Origin: Euphorbia lathyris
Taxonomy: Eukaryota > Streptophyta > Magnoliopsida > Malpighiales > Euphorbiaceae
Assembly: GCF_963576675.1 (NCBI RefSeq)
Contig: NC_088913.1
Coordinates: forward strand, 14,893,001 to 14,957,000
Length of the DNA stretch: 64,000 nucleotides
Direction: 5' to 3'
The notes below the pieces were generated by a model. The model had not been told where the DNA came from, searched no databases, and saw only the letters and a program-made list of their open reading frames with translations. Below are positions 33,961 to 44,662 of the stretch, in pieces. Within the stretch, counting starts at the first letter, position 1, and every line of letters starts with the position of its first letter. The position numbers were made by a program, and so were the translations under genes.

Positions 33961-35410
33961 CGAAATTGTGTTTGCTTGGACGTACGAAGACATGCCTGGA
34001 ATTGATCAATCAATCATAACACACCGCATTCCAACGTATCCCGAGGCGAGGCCCGTGAAACAGAAGCTCCGACGTATGAGACCAGAATGGGCAGATAAGA
34101 TCAGAGAAGAGGTGAAGAAGCAGTTAGAAGCAGGGTTCATCGAAGTAATCGACTATCCCCCTTGGGTCGCAAATGTGGTACCAATCGCAAAGAAAGACGG
34201 CAAAGTGAGAATGTGCTTTGATTATAGAGATCTTAACAAGGCATGCCCCAAGGATGAGTTCGCACTGCCTCATATCGATGTGTTGATCGACAGTGCAGCG
34301 TCAAGTGTATTACACACGAATGTGGATGGTTTCATGGGCTACATGCAGGTTCAGATGGCCGAAAAACACAAAGCAAAAACATCGTTCACAACTGAGTGGG
34401 GGACATACTGTTACAGGGTGATGCCGTTTGGTTTGAAAAATGCCGGGGCAACTTATCAGAGAATGGCCACAGCACTGTTCCATGATATGATACACAAAGA
34501 GGTAGAAGTCTATGTGGATGATATGATGGTCAAATCAGAGACAAGAGAAGGGCACTTCGCTGCGCTCGAAATTTTTTTGGCTCGAATTGCGGAATTCAAG
34601 CTAAGGTTAAACCCAAAGAAGTGCTTCTTTGGCGTTTCATCGGGGAAAATCTTAGGCTATGTAATCGGAAATAAGGGAATCGAGGTGGATCCTGATAAAG
34701 TGAAGGCTATACAAGAGATGTCGGCGCCGAGAAATGAGAAGGAAGTGAGAGGGTTTTTGGGACAGGTTCAGTATATCAGTCGGTTCATAGCAAGACTCAC
34801 CGCAATCTGCGAGCCAATCTTTAAGTTGTTAAGGAAAGACCAACCCGCTATTTGGAATGATAAGTGTCAGCAAGCCTTGGAGAGCGTCCGGAACTATTTG
34901 TCTAATCCACCAGTGCTGAGACCGCCTAAACTGGGAAAGCCACTTCTCCTCTATGTAGCGATTGAGGAGCGATCGATTGGGGCGATGTTGGCTCAAGAAG
35001 GAGACACCGGTGTGGAGCACGCGGTGTATTATTTGAGTAAGAAGTTCCTGGAGTATGAGCTCAAGTATAACATGATCGAAAACACATGCGTGGCAGTAGT
35101 ATGGTTGATAAAGAAACTACGGCACTATTTCCAATCGTATAAAGTGATCATTATTTCTCGGATGGACCCCGTGAAGTACCTGTACCGAACTCCATCCTTG
35201 ACAGGGAAGTTAGCCCGATGGTTGTTGCTTTTGTCTGAGTTTGACATCGAATATGTGACGAAGAAGGTTATCAAAGGAAGGGCTGTGGCAGAATTCTTGG
35301 CTAACCAACCCCTGAATACAGAAGAAGAAGAGATAAGCTACGATTTCCCCGATGAGCACTTGAACGCAATCGAAGTTATACCGTGGAAAATGTTCTTCGA
35401 CGGAGCATTC
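33961..35410 (+). pseudogene. reverse transcriptase and RNase H of the Tat/Ogre-like element
   Basis: The frame opens VFAWTYEDMPGID. RT motifs in order: RMCFDYRDLNKACPKD, TNVDGFMGYMQVQMA (motif A Asp present), FGLKNAGATYQRM, and the catalytic box YVDDMM at about 34511. After the thumb, RNase H runs from LLLYVAIEERSIGAMLAQ to FDIEYV. It then enters the second RNase H (PWKMFFDGAF) and is shifted by one extra A at about 35411. It converts element RNA to DNA in the particle. There is no own start; this is part of one polyprotein. Confidence 0.9.
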
Positions 35411-37103
35411 AAATGGAGCCGGAGTAGGAGTATTACTTACCTCACCGGAAGGAGAAATAATCCCAATGGCCAAGAAGTTATCTTTCCCTCTCACTAATAA
35501 TATGGCCGAATATGAAGCGTGCATTTATGGTTTGGAGTCATTAACGGCACTGAGAGCATCATATGTCGAAATTTGGGGTGACTCAAAGTTGATCATTGAA
35601 CAGGCACAAGGAAACTGGGAAGTAAGAGAAGAAAGGCTACGTCCATATCTAGATCAGCTAGAGGTGTTGGCTCAGAGATTCAAGGAATGTCGTTTCTATC
35701 ATATTCCTCGAGCACAGAACCAGGCGGCAGACGCCTTGGCCACTTTGGTGTCAGTTTGGGACAATCCCCGGAACCTTGCCTCGAAACCGTTGGTATTGAG
35801 AAGATCTCACAAACCATGCTACGAAGACGTAATGCTGTTAGGGGCAGATGAAAAGCCGTGGTACTTCGATATCGTGAACTTCATGAAAAACGGAACATAT
35901 CCGGCGGAGTTAGAACCTAGGGATCAAGCTGTGATCAGAAGGCTAGCTCGTCAGTTCGTCATCCACAATGACTTGCTTTACAAAAGGCATGTTGACGGAT
36001 TACAGCTAAGGTGCTTGGATGCGGGAGAAGCCCGCGAGGCAATGGAATCGGTACACTCAGGAATTTGCGGAGCCCATATGGGAGGAGCAATACTAACTAA
36101 GAAAATTATTAGGCAAGGCTTCTATTGGCTCACCATGGAGAGAGATTGTAACGAGTATGCAAAGAGATGTCACGATTGCCAAATCCACGGCGATTGCAGT
36201 CATCTTCCGGCTATGGAACTACATGTGCTAGCACCTATTTGGCCGTTCGCTGCTTGGGGCATTGACATCGTCGGTGAAGTAAGGCCTAACGCTTCAAATG
36301 GGCATAAGTTTATTGCGGTCGCTATTGATTATTTCACCAAGTGGGTAGAAGCTGAATCGTTTAGCAAACTGGGATCCAAGCAGATGAGAAAGTTCATTGA
36401 GAAACACTTGATCACCAGGTTCGGAGTGCCTCATCACATGATTACGGATAATGGAGTCCAGTTTCAGGGGGAAGTAAGAAATCTTTTCCGAGAATATGGC
36501 ATTGAACATCACAGGTCCTCTCCGTACCGCCCACAGGCTAATGGAGCAGTGGAAGCAGCTAATAAAAACCTTAAGAGGATCCTCGTAAAAACGGTGGAAT
36601 CACATCGGAATTGGCATGAGCATCTCCCATTCGCGTTATGGGCTTATCGCATGACAATTAGAACTTCAACTGGGGCAACGCCGTTCTCTTTGGTGTACGG
36701 AACAGAGGCAGTCTTACCGATTGAGATCGAAAAGCGATCATTGAGAATCGCAGTAGAAGCAGAAATTCCCGAGGTGGAATGGGTGAAGAGGCGATGTGAG
36801 CAGTTGGCTCTAGTCGACGAGAAAAGGATGGAAGCGCTTTACCATGTACAGTTATATCAAAGAAGGATGGCCCGAGCCTTCAACAAAAAGGTCAGGGTCA
36901 GCCCTATCAAAAAAGGAGATTTGGTGCTGAAACAGATCCGCGTGACGCATACTGACCCGAGGGGCAAGTTTAGGCCTAACTGGGAAGGACCATTCGTCGT
37001 GAAGAAGATGCTAAGCAAAGGAGCGGTGAAGTTAACTACAATGGACGGCATGGAGTTCTCCGAACCTACCAACCTGGATAGGCTTAAGAAATACTTTTCG
37101 TGA
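35411..37103 (+). pseudogene. second RNase H (aRNH) and integrase of the Tat/Ogre-like element
   Basis: After the frameshift, the frame gives GAGVGVLL, NNMAEYEACIYGLESL, WGDSKLI and NQAADALA, the acidic motifs of the additional archaeal-type RNase H typical of Tat elements. Integrase follows: zinc finger H-X6-H-X30-C-X2-C (HSGICGAH, CHDCQ), and a catalytic core with Asp in WGIDIVG, Asp in MITDNG and Glu in GAVEAANK (D-D-35-E). A C-terminal GKFRPNWEGPFVV segment comes before the TGA at 37101-37103. No chromodomain is seen, as expected for non-chromovirus Tat. Confidence 0.9.
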
Positions 37104-37135
37104 AAAAAAGAAAGAAAAATAAAGAAAAATTCCCG

Positions 37136-37285
37136 ATAGGTTGAAAACCCGCAAAGGGCGGCCTATGCAACAATAAGGGACATCCCAGTGGGTGAAAACC
37201 CGAAAGGGCACTCATTTAAAAATTCCGGGATAGTAAAAGGAGAGGAGAAAAATCGCCGGGATCTGAAAACCGAAAGGCGGGTCCT
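37136..37285 (+). repeat. three successive stem-loops sharing GAAAACCCGAAAGGG core
   Basis: ATAGG..TGAAAACCCGCAAAGGGC..CCTAT at 37136-37166; AGTGGGTGAAAACCCGAAAGGGCACT-type stem at 37188-37213; and GGGATC-TGAAAACCG-AAAGGCGGGTCC at 37258-37285. They begin 33 nt after the integrase stop. Function unknown. Confidence 0.65.
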
Positions 37286-37567
37286 GGTAACAATAGTTAT
37301 AACTTGAGTAATTACAAAAACAATGTATAAGAGACTAAGTATTTCTGTTGTTTGTAAATAAATAAAGGCATGAATATATTTGACGAGAATGATTGGAATC
37401 ATCGTAATCTACTGAATGCATGGTAATAATGAATCATGAGTTATGCATTTCCTACCTTACTTTCCACAATAAAAAGCCTACCTACTATGCACCCCACTCC
37501 CTATACATCAGCTATACAATGGGGAAATTCCAATAAAAAAAAAACTACAAAACCACTACATAAGAGC

Positions 37568-38380
37568 CTAATACGGAGGGAAATCCCAAAAGTCCTCAAA
37601 CCCTCTCAAATGCGATGCCCGCTCCGCGGATAATGCCTCCTCGGCTACACGCGCTCTCTCATCAGAAATTCGTGCTCTCTCCTCAGAGGCGCGTGCTCTC
37701 TCCTCAGCAGCTCGTGCTCTCCCCTTTGCAGCAAGGCATCTGACTGACTCACCACGCGACCTCTCCTCGACGGCCAGGCGGCCCTCAGTCTCCCGTCGCA
37801 TCACACCCGACCAATGGTCGTTCCTCTCCTGATAAACGTGACCAACTCGAGCATCGGCCTCCCGCGCTAACTCGCGCTGTCTCCGCTCATGGGCATGCAG
37901 ATCGCTCTAAAAGGGAAAAGAAAAGCAGATAAAAATAAGAAGCAGCATAAGCAAGAACATAAATCATACATACATGCATACATTCCACTACACTAAAATA
38001 AAGCAATGATACATACCAGGTGATCGGTGCAGCGCAAGCTGAGGCGATCTCGGAGATAACTAGACAGCTCCACGTAATCCGTACAAGTCTCCCTAGTGGT
38101 CAGCGAAGCGTCTGAGGGATCAAATGGCTACTTGTAAATAAAGGAATTCATGTTTTCTAGCTAAAGTCCTCTAAGGCAGCCTAGGGGTTAGCATGCAAAT
38201 CATGTTCAAATAGGAATGCTAAAGCCTAGAGTTCGAATCAAATAAAAGTGAGGAGTTACTTACCTCGTTGCAGCGTGTCCTGCTCAAATGCGTGGTGGGG
38301 TCGTGGAAGGTATCCACTCTATCCAGGTTTACGTAAACCTCGTCCATACCTCTAGTGCCATCCCATTCATCTAAATCCAT
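37568..38380 (-). CDS. three-exon antisense gene in the gypsy element, 188-aa acidic/basic coiled-coil protein
   Basis: Minus strand. Exon 1, 38380-38264 (39 codons; MDLDEWDGTRGMDEVYVN...RTRCNE), ends at GTAAGT. Intron 1 is 136 bp, ending AAGTAG. Exon 2, 38127-38017 (37 codons; PFDPSDASLTTRETC...RCTDHL), ends at GTATGT. Intron 2 is 110 bp, ending CCCTTTTAG. Exon 3, 37906-37568 (112 codons plus stop), holds SDLHAHERRQRELAREAD, ERNDHWSGVMRRETEG and a heptad repeat of the type ERARASE-ERARISD-ERARVAE, ending GFEDFWDFPPY. All junctions are phase 0 and the spliced frame has no stop, unlike the broken sense ORFs of the same element. A TATA box lies 80 bp upstream. Extra ORFs, sometimes antisense, are known in Tat elements. 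The function of this one is unknown to me; splicing is predicted, not observed. Confidence 0.72.
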
Positions 38381-38457
38381 CCCGAGAATAATCCAAATTG
38401 AAGTCTAGTGAGAGAAAGAGGAGAGAGAAGGTGTGGGGTTGAAATGAAACCCCACCA

Positions 38458-38467
38458 CCTTATATAG
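38458..38467 (-). promoter_or_regulatory. TATA box of the antisense gene
   Basis: On the minus strand CTATATAAGG, 80 bp before the ATG at 38380, followed by a CT-rich leader (CTTCTCTCTCCTCTTTCTCTC), a usual plant 5'UTR pattern. Confidence 0.65.
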
Positions 38468-38820
38468 GAAAAGGGAATGGCATTCCCGTAAATAGTAAAA
38501 AAAGTACGATTTGACATAAAGGTAAAAAGTAAATAATTAATTACTAGGTGTACAGACCTCCGATTTGCAGTCCGTTTCAGCCTGCATTTCTCCCAGACAG
38601 CGACCAACATTGTCAAGATATGAACTCTAGACGACAGTCAATTTTTACAGAACAGTGACACCAGTCAAGATACAGACGACAGTCAATAGAAAAACAATCA
38701 TTAGTCTATATCATTTCAGACTAAAACACATTCTCATTGGACCTCCGAGATGATAGCTCCAGTAAGAAAATACAGACAATAGTGTTGTACGAAAATCCAG
38801 AAATAATCCCCGCTTTGGAG

Positions 38821-39897
38821 CCATCTAACTCTCGGTCGCAGACCGGAGTTGCTTTTTAGCCATCTGACTCACGGTCGCAGACCGGAGTTGCTTTTTAGCC
38901 ATCTGACTCACGGTCGCAGACCGGAGTTGCTTTTTAGCCATCTGACTCGCGGTCGCAGACCGGAGTTGCTTTTTAGCCATTTGACTCACAGTCGCAGACC
39001 GGAGTTGCTTTTTAGCCATCTGACTCACGGTCGCAGACCGGAGTTGCTTTTTAGCCATCTGACTCACGGTCGCAGACCGGAGTTGCTTTTTAGCCATCTG
39101 ACTCGCGGTCGCAGACCGGAGTTGCTTTTTAGCCATTTGACTTACGGTCGCAGACCGGAGTTGCTTTTTAGCCATCTGACTCACGGTCGCAGACCGGAGT
39201 TGCTTTTTAGCCATCTGAATCACGGTCGCAGACCGGAGTTGCTTTTCAGCCATCTGACTCGCGGTCGCAGACCGGAGTTGCTTTTTAGCCATTTGACTTA
39301 CGGTCGCAGACCGGAGTTGCTTTTTAGCCATCTGACTCACGGTCGCAGACCGGAGTTGCTTTTTAACTTGACTCATGGTCGCAGACCGGAGTTACTTTCG
39401 AGCCATTTGACTCATGGTCGCAGACCGGAGTTGCTTTTTAGCCATATTTACCGCAGTCGTAAATCAGGGTAGCTATTTAGCCATTATCCCCGCAATCATA
39501 AACCAGGGTAGCTGTTTAGCCATTATCCCCGCGATCTTAAAATAGGGTAGCTATTTAGCCATTATCCCCGCCGTCGTAAACCAGGGTAGCTGCTTAGCCA
39601 TTATCCCAGTAGTCGTAAACCAGGGTAGCTGTTTAGCCATTATCCCCACAATTTTAAAAGTAGGGTAGCTATTTAGCCATTATCCCCGCAGTCGTAAATC
39701 AGGGTAGCTATTTAGCCATTATCCCCGCAATCTCAAAATAGGGTAGCTATTTAGCCATTATCCCCGCAATCTTAAAAGAGGGTAGCTATTTAGCCATTAT
39801 CCCCACAATCTTAAAAGAGGGTAGCTGTTTAGCCATTATCCCCACAGTCGTAAACCAGGGTACCTGTTTAGCCATTATCCCCGCAGTCGTGAACCAG
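38821..39897. repeat. 39-bp minisatellite, two related sub-arrays (about 16 + 12 units)
   Basis: Array 1 (38821-39441) repeats CCATCTGACTCACGGTCGCA-GACCGGAGTTGCTTTTTAG. Array 2 (39442-39897) repeats CCATTATCCCCGCAGTCGTA-AACCAGGGTAGCTGTTTAG. Both periods are 39 bp and they align along their length, so they share an origin. Because 39 is a multiple of three and the unit of array 1 lacks stops in one frame of each strand, long spurious frames run on both strands. Location in the 3' untranslated region matches known tandem repeats of Tat/Ogre elements. Confidence 0.92.
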
Positions 39898-40066
39898 GGT
39901 GCAACCCAAAGCAGGGTCTGAAGCAGTCAGAGAACAACGCCGGAGCACGCAGCGCAAAGGTCAGGTATGTTCCATCCTACTCTTTACGTGTCTTTTACTT
40001 TTATATATTTTACATTGCATGTGTTGCGTTAGCAAAAAAACGTTTTCGAAACACACACATCATTGT

Positions 40067-40089
40067 CAAAATAGAAAAGTAGGGGCAAC
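40067..40089 (+). other. polypurine tract of the gypsy element
   Basis: AAAATAGAAAAGTAGGGGC followed by AAC directly abuts the 3' LTR start, the usual site of plus-strand priming. Confidence 0.75.
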
Positions 40090-43043
40090 TGTAGACACCG
40101 AGTCGGAGGACCTGTGACGAAAACCTGAAAATAAGACAGTTGAAGCGATTGATTCCGGAAGATTTCGAAAAATATAAAGAATAATAAGCAAAGGAGAATT
40201 AACGCCACGACGCGGGTGCTTAGCGGCATCCGGCACGCAGACGACAACGGTCGAACGCCCGCTCGACGGCACGGGACGTGTGCTCGGCGTCCGTCGGACG
40301 CGCCGCGAGTCGCACGCTCTCGACGTCCGAGCAATGCCCGGGTTCGGTGACACGGGACGCGCTCTTGTGGGCCGCTGAGCACACGTGTCCAGTAGCGCGA
40401 GGCGCGCGTTCGGCGACCGCGACGCGTAAGCGCCCGACGGTGCAGAACGCGCGCTCGGCGGTCGCGGGATGCGCACGCCCGACGGCGCGAGGCACGCCCC
40501 GAAAGTCGTCGGGCGGGCGCCCAACCGCGTCGGGCGAGCGCCCAACGAGCGTTGGGCGAGCGCCCGACGAAGGTCGGGCGATCGCCCAACGATTGTTGGG
40601 CGACCGCCCAACGATTGTTGGGCGACCGCCCAACAAATGTTGGGCGGCCGCCCAACCTCAATGGGCGACGCCCAATTCCTTTTGGGCGTCGCCCATTGTT
40701 CCGGGACCCGTTTTCTCTATATAAGGGCACGGATCCCAAGAAAAAAGAGGAGAATAGGGGGGTTTTTGGATAAATTTTCTCACTCTAGACATTTCTAGAG
40801 AGAGAGTGTGATTTTTTTGAGAAAAATATTTTTTTTCTCAAAAATTCAAAATTTCCAAAAGTTCAATTTTTACTAAATTTTCATTAAAATCGGAAGCTCG
40901 CGGTTCGTGGAATCAATCGGCTTCGACTGTCAGATACCGAATTTAAAGGTATTATCCGAGGACTAGACTCTTTATTTTATTTAATTTATTCTTTCTTTCT
41001 ATTTTTTTTATGCTATAGTTTTTATTCATCTAGTTATTTATTTATTTTGTCACACTTTATTTAATTAGCGTATTTATTTAATTTTCGTTTCGTGTTAAAT
41101 AAAATTCGGTTTTGTTTGAAGATAAAAACCTCGTTTTGATATCCCAATACGAACCGTGATCCGATAAAAAGGTAGTTCAGGTGTCGAAAGCGTTGTAATT
41201 AGAAGTTTTTCAATAACGTTTTGAAATAAAAACATCGTTTTAGGAACTTCCGTTTTCGACTATGATCCATTTTTGGTAGTTCGGAAATCCAAAACGATTG
41301 AATTAGATTTAATTTAAAGTTTTTGAATAAATCTGGAAAATATTGGAGTGCTGCTGTAATTAGCCAATTCTGTCACTAAAGGCTGTTTACCGACGGATTT
41401 TCCGTCGGTAAATCTGCCAAAATGTAAAAAATGCCATTTCGGTCCCTTTTTCTTAACTTTTAGACTTTTAATCCTTAGTATGTATATATATAATTATGTA
41501 ATATATGATTTTCGAATTGTTTTAGAACTTTAACATATATAATTATTTTAGGAGATTGTTTCTTTTATTTTTATTCTATTTTTTATATAAGCATATATTA
41601 TATTACTTTCCTTTTTATCATTATTCATTTAAGATACATTAAATTCTATTTTAAATGTTATTTACTTGGGCATTTTGGGAGATGATTAGTAGATATTAGT
41701 ATATATTATTTTTGATATTTAAAACTATAATAACTATGTATATATGTAGTTTTGGGATATTTGGGTTATTTTATTGATTATTATTTTTCGATAAATGTTA
41801 TTTTCTTAGTTATAAGATTCATTTACTATTTTCACACTTTTAAAGTATAAATGTACTATATATAGTATTTTCATATATGTATTATATAGTTTCTTTTTTT
41901 TTATTAACTTTTATTTTCACATTTTCTTTTTGATTTAAAAGTATATGTATATGTTTAAGTTATTTTCTTTATTCTTTTGGACTATTCATAGGCCCATGTT
42001 TCAAATGGGCTTCACTTGGAAAAATTAATTTTTGGGCTTTAATATGTTTATTGTTGTAATTATAATAGATAGAGAGTCCATTAAATGAAAGAGGAAAATA
42101 AATCACAAAAAAGGAGTTTTCAATTGAATTATTTAAACTAATGATTTTTTGTGTAAATAAATACGAGTCATTCTTGTTAATATTTCAAATCGTCTTCAAA
42201 ACACCACGCTTTAAAACCTTAGCCCGTTCCAACGACGGATTAAGCGAACCTTGTAATTAAAATCGTTTCCTTAATAAATAATAGATTTTTTGGTATCGTT
42301 TTCTTAAAGGATTTGTACAAAAATAAAATTGACTTGTATGTTTAATCATGTTTTCTCATTAAAAGGTTTTTATCTCAAACGTTTTCAATACTCGAGTCGT
42401 TCCAACGGCGATTCGGGTAAAACTTCATCAAACGGGGTTTTAAAACGCACCCAAATCGTTCCAACGGCGACTAAGGTGCGAACCATGTAAATAAACTCGT
42501 TTTGGGGGAATAAGTTAGTGTAGAATAAACACACAACATAACATGTAAATAAGTCGTAAATAAATCACTTCTTCCTTTCCCTCTCTGTGTATGTATAAAC
42601 GTAAATGGGTGATTCTTTACTGATGTGGCTTTTTAATATCATATGCTCAAAACGGTTTCTAAAAAGAGAAAGAAAAGGGTTTCAAATGAATTTTAAACTT
42701 AAACAAGTATACGATTAGTCCGTTATCGCCTAACATGCTGAGTAGGAGGCCGGTGGTTCATAACCGGGCGATGTCGGGGTGCCTAGTAGCCTTTCTCCGG
42801 AAAGGAGCTAGCCTTCTCGGCTCGTACCTAAGTTTCCCGAACCCACACCGGTCTCCCGCAAGGGATCGGTGTTCATTTTCCCATTCGTGGGTGGCGACTC
42901 TTCCATATCTCCGAGCTCCGGTCCTATCGAGCAGCTTGATTCCACGATTGGTTGCTTTCGGCGCCAATCACCGCTTACGTCGCCATGAGGTTGTCCACCC
43001 CTCGGTCCGCCCCGGAGATTAGGCCGCGGCACCTCGTCTTACA
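40090..43043 (+). mobile_element. 3' LTR of the Tat/Ogre-like element
   Basis: 2,954 bp, nearly identical to 24922-27834. The main difference is two extra palindrome units in the promoter array, which accounts for the 41-bp length difference. TATA at 40718-40724, hairpin at 41386-41412. Followed by the target duplication CCTCT. Confidence 0.95.
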
Positions 43044-44154
43044 CCTCTCTTACTTGGTCAGTTTTAGTTTGTTTTAAGAAAGCAATATAAATAAGGAGTT
43101 AAGGTTTAGAAATACTTCACTCAGCAGATTTATCCAGGTTCGGCTTCTTCTAAGCCTACGTCCTATCCCCGGAACACTTCCGAGATTTGAAATCGTCTAC
43201 TGAGCTCTTTAAAGGTAGAGCCTCAAACCTTTTACAAAATCAGAAACTGAGTATAACAAGAGTACCTTCCTCTATACCTCTACTCACTTCTATTCTAATT
43301 CACCAAGTACTAAAACCGAGTACTCAACTTCTCCTTTCTACTTCTAGAAATGATAAAGATTTTGTCCTAAACAACAATTGCTTGAACACCTTAGATGATT
43401 GAAAAACAATCACTCTAGACTTTTACACAAATGAATAGACTTTGTAGTGTAAGAATTTGCTTTGCTTTTGATGGAGAACTTTTGTATACGTTTGGTCAGC
43501 GTAACGGCTTTTTGCTCAAAGTTCTCTGATTGAATGTGGATTCTGAGTGCTCTATTTATAGAGAGTTGTGAGAGCTTCTGGTTATTTCGAATTTCGAAAT
43601 AACCATTGGAGGCAAACGGCTACAAGTCGTTTTCACTGAGTCTGCCAGCAGTTCTCTTCAGCCAATCAGATTCCAGCGTCTTCTGTTCTTCGGTCAGTGT
43701 GACAGTATGTTCCTCCATTTTAGGTAAGGTCAACCAGACAGTTTGCTGTGTCTTCTGGTTTTTACTCAAAGAGGAAATACTTTGTCTGGAAGCTGTCTTA
43801 TGGTCAGCGGCTGTCTTGTACGTTTTGTCGAGACAGCTCAGCAGCTTCATACCGAAGTTGTCTACGTGGATCTTCTCGATCCTTCTCTACTTAGCATGCG
43901 TTTCATTACTTCAACGGCGATGTTTTGAAGACATGCGGGCTGAGTGATCTTGGGTTTGTTTGACTTGGGCCTTGACTTCCATATAGGGCTTGAGCCTTAT
44001 GATCTTTATGTCTTATGATAAATTATAAACTCAACATTGAACAAACACATTAGTAACAATAAGCCAAAGCATTTAAACTTAGTGTGTTGTAGAATATTTA
44101 CTTTCACTTAATTAATTTTGTCAAATCAAAATCTTGTGGAAAGGTGTTTCAACA
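43044..44154 (-). mobile_element. Sirevirus 3' LTR, inner part
   Basis: Resumes the Sirevirus LTR after the gypsy element and ends TTTCAACA. It keeps a TATA box (complement of 43551-43564: CTCTATAAATAGAG) that the 5' LTR has lost. Confidence 0.93.
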
Positions 44155-44172
44155 AACTCCCCCATTTTGATG
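44155..44172 (-). other. polypurine tract of the Sirevirus-like element
   Basis: The complement reads CATCAAAATGGGGGAGTT directly before the 3' LTR. Confidence 0.8.
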
Positions 44173-44662
44173 TTGGCAAAACTAATCAGCAAGGAACTCA
44201 GTATGAGCTCCCCCATGATAGTTGACCTTTTTAATTAAGTGAACTCCCCCGTAAGGACTGAACTACTGACTTAGTTTTATTCTAAACATTTTAAGGTTTA
44301 ACTGAATAAGTCTAAGATCAGTTTTCAGGTATGGGTCAGCTTATGGGTCATATTCTATTTTACTCAGTATTCAGCGGAAGAAATGTATAGTGACAGAGCG
44401 CTGAGTAAATCATTTGTTCAATGGTTTATATTTGACAGGTTCAAACATTTATATGCAGCATGCATTCATATAATACTTGGCATTTGAAGGATCAACAGTT
44501 AAATAATACGATTGCAAGTATTTCAGAAGTAACCGAAGTTAGGCATATTGTTTAAAATAAAACAACAAACAAGAAAAAAAATAAAATAAGGCATTACAAA
44601 ACATCATAAGTTCTTCTTCCTAACTTCTAGCTCTCTAGTTTCTCACTTAGAGTTCCGTCTCC

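Larger units (their letters stand above)
24922..43043 (+). mobile_element. Tat/Ogre-like Ty3/gypsy retrotransposon, 18.1 kb, complete structure
   Basis: Two LTRs of 2,913 and 2,954 bp (TGTAGA...CTTACA) flank a 12.3-kb internal region. The 5-bp duplication CCTCT at 24917-24921 and 43044-43048 proves insertion into the Sirevirus LTR. Protein order is Gag, protease, G-patch-like segment, RT, RNase H, second RNase H, integrase. The second RNase H, long leader, hypervariable 3' tandem repeats and large size are hallmarks of the Tat lineage (Ogre, Retand). An opposite-strand gene lies after integrase. The sense coding region has one stop and three frameshifts, so this copy is non-autonomous. The LTRs are nearly identical, so insertion was recent. 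Confidence 0.94.

Noticed and set aside
38825..39472. Long repetitive ORFs on both strands (207 and 183 codons) with a 13-residue period
   Set aside because: They arise because the 39-bp minisatellite is a multiple of three and happens to lack stops in one frame of each strand. No start context, promoter or protein family supports them.
40029..40739. Arg-, Ala- and Pro-rich ORFs of up to 236 codons on both strands of the gypsy LTRs (also near 24.9-25.6, 58.7-59.4 and 61.9-62.7 kb)
   Set aside because: They lie in the GC-rich palindrome array and the promoter of an LTR, differ in frame between LTR copies, and are by-products of base composition.
43606..43947. 113-codon ORF present in both Sirevirus LTRs (also 52413-52754)
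   Set aside because: LTR-internal, shared through LTR duplication, with antisense and overlapping frames equally open; no domain.
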